DNA from: Lysobacterales bacterium
GTDB taxonomy: Bacteria; Pseudomonadota; Gammaproteobacteria; Xanthomonadales; Xanthomonadaceae
DNA: 64,000 nucleotides
NCBI GenBank assembly: GCA_020442465.1
Contig: JAGRJY010000108.1
Span: forward strand, 248,001-312,000
Reading direction: 5' to 3'
The translations under genes and the position numbers were made by a program. Position 1 is the stretch's first letter. Each line of letters starts with the position of its first letter. The notes below the pieces were generated by a model. It saw nothing but the letters and a program-made list of their open reading frames with translations. It did no database searches and was not told the origin of the DNA. Shown in pieces: positions 45,846-54,457 of this stretch.

Positions 45846-46400
45846 TCAGGCATGCCTGCGCTGGTGCTGCCAGAGCACCTCGCCCTGCCCGCTGCGGCGC
45901 GCCAGCACGCGACACAGCACGAACAGCAAGTCAGACAGGCGATTGAGGTAGCGGATGGCTTCTGCGCGCACCGCGTCGTGGTGCGACAGCGTCACCACTT
46001 CACGCTCCGCACGGCGGCAGACCGTGCGTGCCACGTGGCAGTGCGCGGCAGCCAGTCCGCCGCCGGGCAGGATGAAATCCTTCAGCGGCGGCAGATCGGC
46101 GTTGAAACCATCGAGCACTTCCTCCAGTCGGCCAACGTCGGCGTCGTGGATGGCCGAATGGCCCGGTATGCACAGCTCGCCACCGAGATCGAACAGTTGG
46201 TGCTGCACGGCGATCAGCACGTCGCGCACATCAGCCGGCATTTCGCAGGCCAGCACCACGCCAATCACACTGTTGAGCTCGTCGACCGTGCCGTAAGCCG
46301 CGACGCGCGCGCTGTCCTTGGCCACCCGCGTGCCATCGCCGAGGCCCGTCGTGCCCGCATCGCCGGTACGCGTGTAGATCTTGGAGAGCCGGTTTCCCAC
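45846..46400 (-). CDS. PduO-type cob(I)alamin adenosyltransferase
   Basis: Converts cob(I)alamin plus ATP to adenosylcobalamin. The GTG at 46400 gives the canonical N-terminus VGNRLSKIYTRTGDAGTTGLGDG (ATP-binding) and 184 residues; the signature RYLNRLSDLLFVLCR is near the C-terminus. An upstream open frame overlaps the membrane protein gene and is not coding. It sits 13 bp downstream of that membrane protein gene, so the pair is probably cotranscribed. Confidence 0.93.
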   Translation of the reverse strand: MGNRLSKIYTRTGDAGTTGLGDGTRVAKDSARVAAYGTVDELNSVIGVVLACEMPADVRDVLIAVQHQLFDLGGELCIPGHSAIHDADVGRLEEVLDGFNADLPPLKDFILPGGGLAAAHCHVARTVCRRAEREVVTLSHHDAVRAEAIRYLNRLSDLLFVLCRVLARRSGQGEVLWQHQRRHA

Positions 46401-46413
46401 GGCTGCCGCCGAC

Positions 46414-47013
46414 TCAGTCGGCTGCGCGCGGGGCCTGCGCCGGCGCGTCGGCCTGCGCGCCGGCAAGCCGTTCGAAGGCGAGCTTCAGCACGGCAGCGAT
46501 ACCGACATACATCAGCACCACCTGCGTGTACGGCCACCACCAATCGGCGAAGTTCTTGGCCCAACCGGCGAAAGTCGGCTCACTGACCACGCTGGACAGC
46601 CAGTAGAAACCGCCCTGCGAGAACAGATGGCAGGCGGTAGCCGCGAGCACCGCCACGACCGCACCGCGCAGCGCGCGAATCCCCAGCGCACCCTGATCGT
46701 GATCGCGAAGCCACGCACCGCCCATCCACATGGAGAAGTACGCCGGCAGCAGGAACCAGTACCCCGGCGACACGCAGTAGTGCGACCAGAAGCTCATGCC
46801 GCTGCGGGTGATCACGATGTAGTCGACCAGCACCGCGAGCGCCATCATCAACGGGAACACCCAGCGCCACTGCGGCTTGAGCCCGAACCCGGCAATCAGG
46901 AACGCCGCCCAGGACGCATCGGGAATCGGCCCGAAATGATGGAAGCGCGTGGCGACCAGCAGGCCGAGCGAGAGCACCAGAATGAGATTACGTCGGTGGG
47001 CTGGGGCGAGCAT
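46414..47013 (-). CDS. Multi-pass membrane protein next to cobalamin adenosyltransferase
   Basis: 199 residues with about six hydrophobic helices (for example LILVLSLGLLVATRF, PLMMALAVLVDYIVI, GYWFLLPAYFSMWMG, VVLMYVGIAAVLKLAFERL). Not named here; it resembles DUF6580-like or ECF-type substrate-binding membrane components in helix count and GLKPQWRW / DWWWPYTQ type loops, but no transport motif proves it. Its position immediately before adenosyltransferase suggests cobalamin or corrinoid uptake (inference). Two TMs at the N-terminus begin at the ATG 47013. Confidence 0.7.
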   Translation of the reverse strand: MLAPAHRRNLILVLSLGLLVATRFHHFGPIPDASWAAFLIAGFGLKPQWRWVFPLMMALAVLVDYIVITRSGMSFWSHYCVSPGYWFLLPAYFSMWMGGAWLRDHDQGALGIRALRGAVVAVLAATACHLFSQGGFYWLSSVVSEPTFAGWAKNFADWWWPYTQVVLMYVGIAAVLKLAFERLAGAQADAPAQAPRAAD

Positions 47014-47207
47014 CGAACAGCTTCCTGCGAAATGGACTCGTCATTTTAGCCGGAATCGTTCCCGCGAAGCCCGCGCACCGGTCGCGTTTTTCGATCTGGG
47101 TCGCTTCGGCGCTGCGCTGCATGCCCTCCCCAAGACCTCGCAGTCTCGCGCTCGGCCCGACGCGGCCGCCGGCATGCCCTGCCTGGGCAGAGTCGTGGCG
47201 AAAGCGG

Positions 47208-48749
47208 TCAGTCGCCCGCCCGCGCGCGCCAGCGATGCACCAGATCGGCGCTGATCGGGTCGGCGGCGATCTGCTCACCACGCAAGGCGGGTGCCAGTCG
47301 GTGCGCGGTTTTCTTGCCCAGTTCCACGCCCCACTGATCGAAGGCATTGATGCCCCAGACCACCGACTGCGCGTAGACGGAGTGTTCGTACATGGCAAGC
47401 AGCGCGCCGAGCGCATGCGCATCGAGCTGGTCGAGCATGAACACCGAACTTGGACGGGAACCCGGATAGTGCCGGTGCAGGTCCGCGCTCGCCGAACCCA
47501 ATGCAAGCGCCTCGCCCTGCGCGAGCAGGTTGCTCCACAGACTCAGGTGCATCGCCGCGTGCGGGTGGTCGGGCCGGATCACACCGATGAACTCGCAGGG
47601 CATGGTCTCGGTCGCCTGATGCAGCGCCTGGAAGTAACTGTGTTGGCAGTCGGTGCCCGGACCTCCCCACACCACCGGCACCGTCGCAAACGCCGCCGTG
47701 CCGCTGCCGTCGGCCAGCGCGGACTTGCCCAGGCTCTCCATCACCAGCTGCTGCAGGTAGTCGGGAAGCAGGCCCAGCCGCAAGTCGTAGGGCAGCACGG
47801 CCTGGCTCGCGTAGCCCATCGCATTGCGGTTCCAGATCGCCACCAACGCGTGGCGTATCGGAAGGTTGTCGTGCACCGGAGCGAGGCGGAAGTGCCGATC
47901 CATCTCGGCGGCGCCCCGCAACAGCTCGGCGAAGGCCGTTTCGCCGAATGCCGCGCGAACGCTGAATCCGACGGCCGACCACAGCGAGTAGCGTCCGCCG
48001 ACCCAATCCCACATCGGCATCACGTGTGCCGCCGGCACACCGAACTGCTCGGCGGCGGGCACGTTCGCACTGATCGCGTACACGCGCTCCGGCGCCTGCA
48101 GCCAATCCAGCAGCAGACGACCGTTGAGACGGGTTTCCTCGGTGGAGAAGCTCTTCGACACCAGCACCACCGCGGTGCGCTCCGGCTGCAGGCGCGCGAT
48201 CAACTGCTGCAGCGCATGGCCGTCCGGCGAGGACATGAAATGCATGCGGAACGCCGGCTGCTGGGTGCCCAGCGCCGCCGCTAGCAGCCGCGGGCCAAGG
48301 TCGGAGCCGCCGATGCCCACGTGCACGACGTCGGTGACGCCGGATGATCGCAACGACTCGGCGAGTGCGCGGATGCGCGGCTCGGCGGCGCGCACCTCGG
48401 CGCACGCGGCGGCCGCAGCGCCTTCTTCCAGCTCGCTGCGCAAGGCCACGTGCAACGCCGGCCGCTGCTCGGATGCATTGATGGCATCGCCGCGAAACAT
48501 GGCTTCGATCGCTTGCGGCATGGAACAGCGTTCGGCCAGCTCGTACAGCGCCTGCCAGGCCTGCGCATCGATTCGCTGGCGGCGAAAGCACGCGGTGATC
48601 GGCCCTACTTCGAGGACGTCGCGTTGCAGGCGCGCCGGATCGTCTTCGAGCAGCGCCGCCAGCGGCTGGTCGATCAGCCGCGCGGCGTGCGGCAGGAGGG
48701 GTTCGATCCAGTCTGGACTTCGCATGCGTCGGCTCTCGAGCAAGGCCAT
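47208..48749 (-). CDS. pgi: Glucose-6-phosphate isomerase
   Basis: Interconverts glucose-6-phosphate and fructose-6-phosphate. 513 residues from ATG 48749 (an ATG at 48725 is an alternative). The two family signatures are present: DWVGGRYSLWSAVG and GINAFDQWGVELGKK; VGIGGSDLGP is the phosphate-binding segment. The gene is downstream of the panBC-small-RNA block, beyond the terminator at 49031, so it should be transcribed separately. Confidence 0.95.
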   Translation of the reverse strand: MALLESRRMRSPDWIEPLLPHAARLIDQPLAALLEDDPARLQRDVLEVGPITACFRRQRIDAQAWQALYELAERCSMPQAIEAMFRGDAINASEQRPALHVALRSELEEGAAAAACAEVRAAEPRIRALAESLRSSGVTDVVHVGIGGSDLGPRLLAAALGTQQPAFRMHFMSSPDGHALQQLIARLQPERTAVVLVSKSFSTEETRLNGRLLLDWLQAPERVYAISANVPAAEQFGVPAAHVMPMWDWVGGRYSLWSAVGFSVRAAFGETAFAELLRGAAEMDRHFRLAPVHDNLPIRHALVAIWNRNAMGYASQAVLPYDLRLGLLPDYLQQLVMESLGKSALADGSGTAAFATVPVVWGGPGTDCQHSYFQALHQATETMPCEFIGVIRPDHPHAAMHLSLWSNLLAQGEALALGSASADLHRHYPGSRPSSVFMLDQLDAHALGALLAMYEHSVYAQSVVWGINAFDQWGVELGKKTAHRLAPALRGEQIAADPISADLVHRWRARAGD

Positions 48750-48965
48750 ACCGCATCGCCCTCGGCGACGCGACGAAACGCTGGAGTATAGCCACGCCAT
48801 TCGATGCGCCCATGACGCATTCGAATGCAGCATCGCCCAACGGGCGCCGAAGCGCGCGCTGCGGGGACTATCGCGTTGGACCGGAAGGGTTGGGCCGGAA
48901 GGGCCGCGTCTGCACCGTGTCGCATGGATTCAGGGTCTGCGAACCGGCGCCGGGCAGCCCTCAGA

Positions 48966-49010
48966 CGGCACCCGGCGGCACCCGGCGGCACCCGGCGGCA
49001 CCGGCGGTGC
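48966..49010. repeat. 10-bp GC-rich tandem repeat
   Basis: Unit CCCGGCGGCA in perfect tandem three times (48971-49000), with part-copies on both sides. It lies in the pgi upstream region between the small-RNA terminator and pgi. Likely slippage-prone; it may affect pgi leader structure. Confidence 0.75.
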
Positions 49011-49030
49011 CGCCCGCACGGTCCGCGGGC

Positions 49031-49060
49031 GAAAAAAAACCCCCGGGATTTCCGGGGGTT
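49031..49060 (-). terminator. Strong Rho-independent terminator of the small RNA
   Basis: 9-bp stem AACCCCCGG/CCGGGGGTT (49052-49060 with 49038-49046), five-base loop, then eight Ts on the minus strand (49032-49039). It also would stop read-through from panBC into pgi. Confidence 0.9.
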
Positions 49061-49140
49061 GAATCGGAGTGACGATTACCAAACATTGCGCCCTGCTGTC
49101 TCAAGGGTCGCGCCTGGCGCGAGTCTGGTCCTTGAGGCAG
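49031..49140 (-). ncRNA. Candidate small RNA, about 110 nt
   Basis: A stand-alone transcription unit between panC and pgi. Promoter at 49145-49173, predicted 5' end near 49138-49142. The body folds: CTGCCTCAAGG (49140-49130) pairs with CCTTGAGACAG (49106-49096), enclosing a second hairpin TCGCGC/GCGCGA, then a single-stranded stretch with AATGTTTGGTAATCG and a terminator hairpin ending in eight Ts. One AAGGA lies in the first stem loop junction, but there are too few GGA motifs for an Rsm-type RNA. Not recognised as a known family. Confidence 0.65.
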
Positions 49141-49144
49141 GTGC

Positions 49145-49173
49145 AGTATAGGTCGCTGTCGGCAAAATTGCAA
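49145..49173 (-). promoter_or_regulatory. Promoter of the small RNA
   Basis: Minus strand: TTGCAA (49168-49173), exactly 17-bp spacer, TATACT (49145-49150). One of the best sigma-70 matches in the window, and not followed by any open reading frame with a ribosome-binding site. Confidence 0.75.
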
Positions 49174-49228
49174 CAGCTGTGTTGTATTTTCCCAACTCAG
49201 CTGGCGAAATCCACTTAACTTATTGTTT

Positions 49229-50098
49229 TTATACGCCTTCGCTCAGAGCCACATTGTCGATCAGGCGCGTTGACCCGAGTCGGGCGGCGGCCAGGGCGAC
49301 CAGATCGTCGGGCGCACCGATACGCTGCGGCTCGTCGGACACCAGGTCCGACTCCGGCCGAAGCGCCACGTAGTCCACCTTGAAGCCCGCGTCCTGAAGG
49401 CACTGTCGTCCGACGGTGCAGACGTCGCCCCACGGGTCCCCCTGCTGGGCCGCAGCGAGCATCTGACTGAGCACGGCGTGCAGCACAGGCGCCTGCGCAC
49501 GCTCGGACTCGCTCAGATACTGGTTGCGCGAACTCATCGCCAGACCATCGGATTCGCGACAGGTGGGCATGCCGACCACGTCGATAGGCAGGCGGAAATC
49601 CTCCACGAGCCGCCGAATCACCGCCAGCTGCTGCAGATCCTTGCGACCGAACACCGCCACATCCGGACGCACGTCGAGAAACAGGCGCAGCACCACCGAG
49701 GCAACGCCGGCGAAATGACCCGGACGATGCGCCCCACACAACACCTCGGACAGTCCCGGCACCTCAAGACGAATGGCGTCACGCTCACCCAACGGATACA
49801 TCTCATCAACGTCGGGCATGAATACCGCGTCCACCCCGTGGGCTTCGAGTTGCGCCAGATCCTGCTCCGGCGTGCGCGGGTAACGCTGGAAGTCCTCGTT
49901 GGGGCCGAACTGGGTCGGATTGACGAAGATGCTGGCGACGACGGTGTCGCAGCGACCGCGCGCCGCGGCCACCAGCGACAGGTGACCGGCGTGCAGGTTG
50001 CCCATCGTCGGAACCAGACCGATCGACTGGCCGCCAGCCCGCGCCGCCATCAGCGCCGCGGAAAGTTCGGCCACCGATCGACACACCGAAAGCGTCAT
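49229..50098 (-). CDS. panC: Pantothenate synthetase
   Basis: Joins pantoate and beta-alanine to pantothenate with ATP. 289 residues from ATG 50098, which overlaps the panB stop (ATGA). The nucleotide-binding HxGH is in [14 protein letters not shown], the second motif in SSRNQYLS, and [16 protein letters not shown] is conserved. panD (aspartate decarboxylase), which supplies beta-alanine and often follows panC, is not next to it. The 3' end lies 56 bp before the small-RNA promoter. Confidence 0.95.
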   Translation of the reverse strand: MTLSVCRSVAELSAALMAARAGGQSIGLVPTMGNLHAGHLSLVAAARGRCDTVVASIFVNPTQFGPNEDFQRYPRTPEQDLAQLEAHGVDAVFMPDVDEMYPLGERDAIRLEVPGLSEVLCGAHRPGHFAGVASVVLRLFLDVRPDVAVFGRKDLQQLAVIRRLVEDFRLPIDVVGMPTCRESDGLAMSSRNQYLSESERAQAPVLHAVLSQMLAAAQQGDPWGDVCTVGRQCLQDAGFKVDYVALRPESDLVSDEPQRIGAPDDLVALAAARLGSTRLIDNVALSEGV

Positions 50099-50919
50099 TC
50101 GAAGCTCTGCTCGAGAGTCGGGAAACTGCCGTCGCGCACCGCCGCGGCGTAGCGCTCTACCGCGCCGCGTATCGATCCGCCCTGCTCGAGAAAATCCTTC
50201 ACGAAGCGCGGTCGCTTGCCCGGCGTCACGCCAAGCAGGTCGTGCAGCACCAGTACTTGACCATTGCATCCGGCCCCCGCGCCAATACCAATCGTCGGCA
50301 CCGCCACATCGCTGCTGATCTGGGCGGCCAGCTCGTGTGGCACGCACTCGAGCACGAGCAGCTCCGCACCGGCTTCCACCACTCGCCGCGCGTCTTCGCG
50401 CAAACGGATGGCGACCGCCTCGTCGCGCCCCTGCACGCGGAATCCACCCAGTCGATGGAACGACTGTGGTGTCAGGCCGAGGTGTGCGCACACTGGAACG
50501 TCGCGCTCGGACAAGAAGCGGATGCTCTCCAGCACCGGCCCGGCGCCTTCGAGCTTGACCATCGCCGCGCCGCCTTCGGCGACCGCGCGCGTCGCGGCAT
50601 CGAGCGCGCGCTCGGGCGTGGCGTAGGACTGGAAAGGCAAATCGACCACCATCAGGGCCCGACGCAATCCGCGTCGCACGGCGCGTGCGTGGTAGATCAT
50701 TTCTTCCAGGGTCACGGCCAGCGTGTCGCGCCTGCCCTGCACCACCATACCGAGCGAGTCACCGACCAGCACCAGGTCCACGCCGGCACGATCGAGAACA
50801 TGCGCAAAGCTGGCGTCATAGCAGGTCAACATCACCAGACGATCGCCACGCGCCTTGCGCAAGCGCAAAGAGGGCACGGTGACCGGAAGTTCGAGTTCGC
50901 CGTCGGGAAGAGATGACAT
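50095..50919 (-). CDS. panB: 3-methyl-2-oxobutanoate hydroxymethyltransferase
   Basis: Makes ketopantoate from alpha-ketoisovalerate and methylene-THF; 274 residues. Conserved [31 protein letters not shown] and the magnesium/substrate loop VKLEGAGPV are seen, as is [15 protein letters not shown]. Overlaps panC by four bases for coupled translation. A 179-bp gap with palindromes separates it from folK. Confidence 0.95.
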   Translation of the reverse strand: MSSLPDGELELPVTVPSLRLRKARGDRLVMLTCYDASFAHVLDRAGVDLVLVGDSLGMVVQGRRDTLAVTLEEMIYHARAVRRGLRRALMVVDLPFQSYATPERALDAATRAVAEGGAAMVKLEGAGPVLESIRFLSERDVPVCAHLGLTPQSFHRLGGFRVQGRDEAVAIRLREDARRVVEAGAELLVLECVPHELAAQISSDVAVPTIGIGAGAGCNGQVLVLHDLLGVTPGKRPRFVKDFLEQGGSIRGAVERYAAAVRDGSFPTLEQSFE

Positions 50920-51007
50920 CGGATCAACGCCTGCGCAATTACGCCGAAGCTAAGGTCGGCAGCGCCCGACGCGGGCGCCGCACCATGCACACCATGGGGA
51001 GCGTGAT

Positions 51008-51068
51008 GGCGCACCCGCCCGAATCGAACCCGGTGCGCCGCCCGCTCGCCGCGCGGCCCCGAGGGGCC
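51008..51068. repeat. Two inverted repeats between folK and panB
   Basis: GGCGCACC/GGTGCGCC (51008-51015 with 51032-51039; 16-base loop) and the nearly gapless palindrome GGCCCC-GA-GGGGCC (51055-51068). Neither is followed by a T-tract. They lie in the 179-bp folK-panB gap in which both genes face the same way. Confidence 0.5.
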
Positions 51069-51098
51069 GAGAATCTTCGGCTGAGTTTCAACAGCCTG

Positions 51099-51584
51099 CT
51101 AGGGTAGCGGGACGACGCCCGCGCAATCCACTCCCTCGAGCAAATCGGCAACCCTTCCCTGACCCGGAATCGCGCACTCGGGCGCCAGATCGGCCCAGGG
51201 CAACAGCACAAAGGCGCGCTCGGCCAGGCGCGGATGCGGCACGCTGATTCCGGCCGCTTCGAACGGGCCGTCTTCGTGCCAGAGCAAGTCAAGATCGATG
51301 CGCCTCGGGCCCCACCGTTCACGGCGGGCGCGGCCCATGCGCAACTCGGTATCGAGCAGGAGCCGCAACAATGCCGGCGCGCTCATCGAACAGGCCACCT
51401 CAGCCACCGCGTTGACGAAATCCGGCTGGGCCACCGGCCCCCAGGGCGGAGAGCGGAACAGACGGCTAAGGCGCAGCGATGCCACGCGTGGTTCCCGAAG
51501 CAGCATCGCCGAGGCGTGCTCGATCTGCAGGGCCGGGGCATCCAGGTTGCTGCCCAGCCCCACATACGCCCTGCGCAGCGTCAT
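51099..51584 (-). CDS. folK: 2-amino-4-hydroxy-6-hydroxymethyldihydropteridine pyrophosphokinase
   Basis: Folate pathway enzyme (HPPK), 161 residues. The signature GPRRIDLDLLW and N-terminal YVGLGSNLDAPALQ are clear, as is FRSPPWGP. The stop of pcnB and the folK start share one base (TGATG), so translation is coupled. Order pcnB-folK-panB-panC is common in gammaproteobacteria. Confidence 0.95.
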   Translation of the reverse strand: MTLRRAYVGLGSNLDAPALQIEHASAMLLREPRVASLRLSRLFRSPPWGPVAQPDFVNAVAEVACSMSAPALLRLLLDTELRMGRARRERWGPRRIDLDLLWHEDGPFEAAGISVPHPRLAERAFVLLPWADLAPECAIPGQGRVADLLEGVDCAGVVPLP

Positions 51585-52897
51585 CAGGACTCGCTCTGCG
51601 CCTTCGGCTTACGGCGTCGACGACGGCGTCGATTCCGCCCCGGCTCGGCCTCCTCTGCCGTCTCCCGGTGTGCATCCTCAAGCGCCGCCTCACGCGCGGA
51701 ACCGTCTGCCTGCATGGCCGTCCAGAACGCCACCTCGGGCTGAAGCTCGGGCGCCGCGGCCGCGCGAAGCAGCAGAAAGTCGTAGGCCGCGCGGAATCGC
51801 GGATGCGCAAGGATGCGCATCACCCGGCGGCGCTGTCGCGTCGCCAAGCGTGACTGCAGGAACCACAGTTCCTCGATCACCAGGCTGACGCGGCGGGGAA
51901 TGGCGACCCGCTTGCACTGGTGCACCACCACCCGGTCAGCAGAGCGCTGTTCGGCCACGGTCATCGGATGCCCCTGCCCGAGCAGGGCGTGCACGCCGTC
52001 GGCGTAGGCCGGCCAGAGCATGGCCGCGAGCAGGAACGCGAACGTCACTGGCTGCTCTTCGCGCACGCGCGCGTCGGTGCTGCGCAGCGCTTCGATGATC
52101 AGGCGGCGACAGCCGCCCGAATTGTCGCGACGCAGCGCGCGCGCCAGCTCGGGGAACAGCACCGCGAGCAGGCCGTGTCGTTCCAGGCCGAGGAAACTCG
52201 CCTCGGCATGCCCGGCCATGAACAGCTTTCCGCATTCGTCGAAAAGGCGCGCGTTCGAGGCGGATTCGAGCAGCACGGCAAGCTCGGGGATGGGTGCGGC
52301 CGTGGCCGGCTCGATGGTGAAGTCCAGCTTGGCGGCGAGTCGCACCGCGCGCAGCATGCGTACCGGATCCTCGCGGTAGCGCAGTTCCGGATCGCCGATG
52401 AGACGAAGCACGCGCGCCTGCGTGTCGGCAAACCCACCGACGAAATCACGCACCGAGAAGTCTTCGATCGCGTAGTAGAGCGCGTTCGCGGTGAAGTCGC
52501 GACGCACGGCATCCTGTTCGATCGTCCCGTAGACGTTGTCGCGAAGGATGCGGCCTTCATCGTCCGTATGCGACGTTTCGGAGTCGTCTTCGCCGCCCGC
52601 GCGAAAGGTCGCGACTTCGATGATCTCCCGGCCGAACATCACATGGGCCAGACGGAAGCGGCGACCGATCAGGCGGCAGTTGCGGAACAGCTGTCTCACC
52701 TGCTCGGGCGTGGCGTCGGTGGCGACGTCGAAGTCCTTCGGCTCCAGGCCGATCAGCAGGTCGCGGACGGCGCCGCCGACCAGACAGGCGGAATGGCCGG
52801 CGTCGCGCAGCCGGTAGAGCACACGCAGCGCGTTTGGGCTGATTTGCCGGCGCGAGATGGGATGCTCCTCCCGCGCGTACACGCGTGGGGCGGGCAT
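51584..52897 (-). CDS. pcnB: Poly(A) polymerase I
   Basis: Adds poly(A) tails that mark RNA for decay. 437 residues from ATG 52897. The nucleotidyltransferase domain has LVGGAVRDLLIGLEPKDFDVAT and the RRDFTANALYY head/neck motif; the C-terminus is an Arg-rich tail (NRRRRRRRKPKAQ), which in E. coli helps RNA and host-factor binding. It is distinguished from CCA-adding enzymes by the PcnB-specific C-terminal domain and tail. Confidence 0.92.
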   Translation of the reverse strand: MPAPRVYAREEHPISRRQISPNALRVLYRLRDAGHSACLVGGAVRDLLIGLEPKDFDVATDATPEQVRQLFRNCRLIGRRFRLAHVMFGREIIEVATFRAGGEDDSETSHTDDEGRILRDNVYGTIEQDAVRRDFTANALYYAIEDFSVRDFVGGFADTQARVLRLIGDPELRYREDPVRMLRAVRLAAKLDFTIEPATAAPIPELAVLLESASNARLFDECGKLFMAGHAEASFLGLERHGLLAVLFPELARALRRDNSGGCRRLIIEALRSTDARVREEQPVTFAFLLAAMLWPAYADGVHALLGQGHPMTVAEQRSADRVVVHQCKRVAIPRRVSLVIEELWFLQSRLATRQRRRVMRILAHPRFRAAYDFLLLRAAAAPELQPEVAFWTAMQADGSAREAALEDAHRETAEEAEPGRNRRRRRRRKPKAQSES

Positions 52898-53031
52898 GAC
52901 GTTGTCGTTCAAGTTGGATTCGATCCCGAATGGAAGAGGGGCTGGGCGGCAGTCGCGCAGGCGTCGCGGCGGATTGCGCAACGATGAGGTGGTGGCTATG
53001 CTATCCGCTTCTTTTCAGCCGATTCAACGTC

Positions 53032-53107
53032 GCTCCCTTCGTCTAGCGGCCTAGGACACCGCCCTCTCACGGCGGGAACAGGGGTTCGAACCCCCTAGGG
53101 AGCGCCA
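53032..53107 (+). tRNA. tRNA-Glu (CUC)
   Basis: Complete cloverleaf of 76 bases with encoded CCA. Acceptor GCTCCCT pairs with AGGGAGC; anticodon stem CCGCC/GGCGG encloses CTCTCAC with anticodon CTC; T-arm AGGGG-TTCGAAC-CCCCT. The D-arm is CGTCTAGCGGCCTAGGA. Reads GAG codons. A TATGCT-like hexamer lies about 35 bp upstream (52998-53003). Confidence 0.96.
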
Positions 53108-53140
53108 TCCGGATCGACGCCACCGCGAGGCTCAGGCAGG

Positions 53141-53464
53141 ATGCCCTTCGTCGTCACCGAGAACTGCATCAAGTGCAAGTTCACCGACTGCGTCGAGGTC
53201 TGTCCGGTCGACTGCTTCCACGAAGGTCCAAACTTTCTGGTCATCGATCCGGACGAGTGCATCGACTGCACGCTGTGCGAGCCGGAGTGCCCGGCCAACG
53301 CGATCTTCCCTGAAGACGACGTACCTGCAGGGCAGGAAGCGTTCGTGGCGCTGAATGCCGAACTGTCCCGTGACTGGCCGGTGATCACGGTGCGCAAGGA
53401 AGCACCTGCCGATGCCAACGAATGGGACGGCAAGCCGGGCAAGCTTTCTCTGCTGGAGCGCTGA
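53141..53464 (+). CDS. fdxA: 7Fe ferredoxin (FdxA type)
   Basis: A 107-residue ferredoxin with one [3Fe-4S] and one [4Fe-4S] cluster. Cysteine pattern: C9, C12, C17 and C21 in [17 protein letters not shown] and then [12 protein letters not shown]. The C-terminal extension (about 60-107) is like FdxA of Azotobacter and Pseudomonas. It starts 34 bp after the tRNA. An inverted repeat CCGCCAGCG/CGCTGGCGG at 53518-53539 may end the transcript, without a T-tract. Confidence 0.95.
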   Translation: MPFVVTENCIKCKFTDCVEVCPVDCFHEGPNFLVIDPDECIDCTLCEPECPANAIFPEDDVPAGQEAFVALNAELSRDWPVITVRKEAPADANEWDGKPGKLSLLER

Positions 53465-53805
53465 GCTCGACCCGAGCGGGGCCGACCGCCTGACCTCGAC
53501 ACGTCGATGCCTGCGCGCCGCCAGCGTCTCCGCTGGCGGTGACCCGCTCAGCACTCCTGCGCCCGCACAAGGCCCGCACCGATCAGCGTGTCCAGCGCAT
53601 GTCGTCCAGCGCATGTCGACGCATCGACTCACCCGTTCCGTCCTGCATGGGGCGTTGGGCCGCGCCAGCCGACTTGTCCGTCGATTCGAAGCCCGAAGCG
53701 TACATGCACCGTCCGGACGCTTCGCCCGCACCGAAGGCGCCCACGAACGTCGCGCGCCAGCTCAGCGCGGCGCGCGATGAGGCCCGACGACACGGGCCGG
53801 AAGGA
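53465..53805. other. Non-coding gap with 14-bp tandem duplication
   Basis: Between convergent ferredoxin and bamC-like genes. Holds a hairpin CCGCCAGCG/CGCTGGCGG (53518-53539) and a perfect tandem copy of GTCCAGCGCATGTC (53590-53603 and 53604-53617). No gene supported; open frames here are high-GC shadows. Confidence 0.5.
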
Positions 53806-54321
53806 TCAGCCGAGGCGCGCGCGCAGAGCGCCGAGCACCTTGGCCGCCGCCGCGCTGTTCACCACGCCACCACCCGCGTCGACCGCTTCGACGCGACTGC
53901 CAGTACCCGAAGCCACCACACGGATGAGGAACTCCTGGCCGTCGAAGCGCACGTTGTAGGCGGACAGCGCGGTCGCACGATCAACCACCTCCACACCTTC
54001 TATACGGCCCAGTGCCAGTCCGACCCGATTCCATGCGCTGGGCTGTGCATCGGCCAGCGTGAATGCCGCCCCCTCGAGCATCGCGCTCGACGCCGGCGAC
54101 ACGGTGCGCGGGGCCGACGGGCTCGACGAAACGGCCGGAATGGCCATGCTGGAGTCGGTCAGGGGCGCATCCAGAGCAGGAGGCACCTCCAGCGGCGGAG
54201 ACTCCGCGCTGCCCAGGTAGTCGTTGCGCGACTTGAACCAGCTGCAGCCAGAAGCCAGGGCGACCACGGTGAGCAGCACGACACTGCGCTGCAAGCCGCG
54301 GGACGCTGGAAATACGTTCAT
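53806..54321 (-). CDS. bamC: BamC-like outer membrane lipoprotein
   Basis: 171-residue lipoprotein: signal ends LASGC (cleavage before C27 or near), then the unstructured N-terminal segment YLGSAESPPLEVPPALD, which matches the BamC lasso region that binds BamD. Only one helix-grip-like domain follows (about 90-171), so it is half the size of E. coli BamC. The position directly downstream of dapA is the conserved one. ATG 54321 is supported by AGGAG upstream. Confidence 0.8.
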   Translation of the reverse strand: MNVFPASRGLQRSVVLLTVVALASGCSWFKSRNDYLGSAESPPLEVPPALDAPLTDSSMAIPAVSSSPSAPRTVSPASSAMLEGAAFTLADAQPSAWNRVGLALGRIEGVEVVDRATALSAYNVRFDGQEFLIRVVASGTGSRVEAVDAGGGVVNSAAAAKVLGALRARLG

Positions 54322-54457
54322 ACCTTCACTCCTGCAAGAACACTTCATCAACAATGTCTGACTGCGCGCTGCCGGGTCTGCCCCAACGCGGCGCTCGATG
54401 GGGACAAGTATGCCCCCGGATGGGATGCGACCGAACCCGGTCGCGCGCGATGTGGGG

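Noticed and set aside
49031..49140. Rsm/Csr-type regulatory RNA
   Set aside because: Only about two GGA motifs, and they are not in hairpin loops as such RNAs require.
48961..49173. Small ORF reading through the candidate small RNA
   Set aside because: It would run through the terminator into the tandem repeat and has no good ribosome-binding site; the RNA interpretation explains promoter, stem and terminator better.
51008..51040. Possible tRNA fragment
   Set aside because: Has a GGTTCGATTC-like loop and a GGTGCGCC stem but lacks anticodon and D arms, and the T-stem does not pair.
53465..53805. Open frames in the ferredoxin-bamC gap
   Set aside because: Run through a hairpin and a 14-bp tandem duplication; no start signals or recognisable product.
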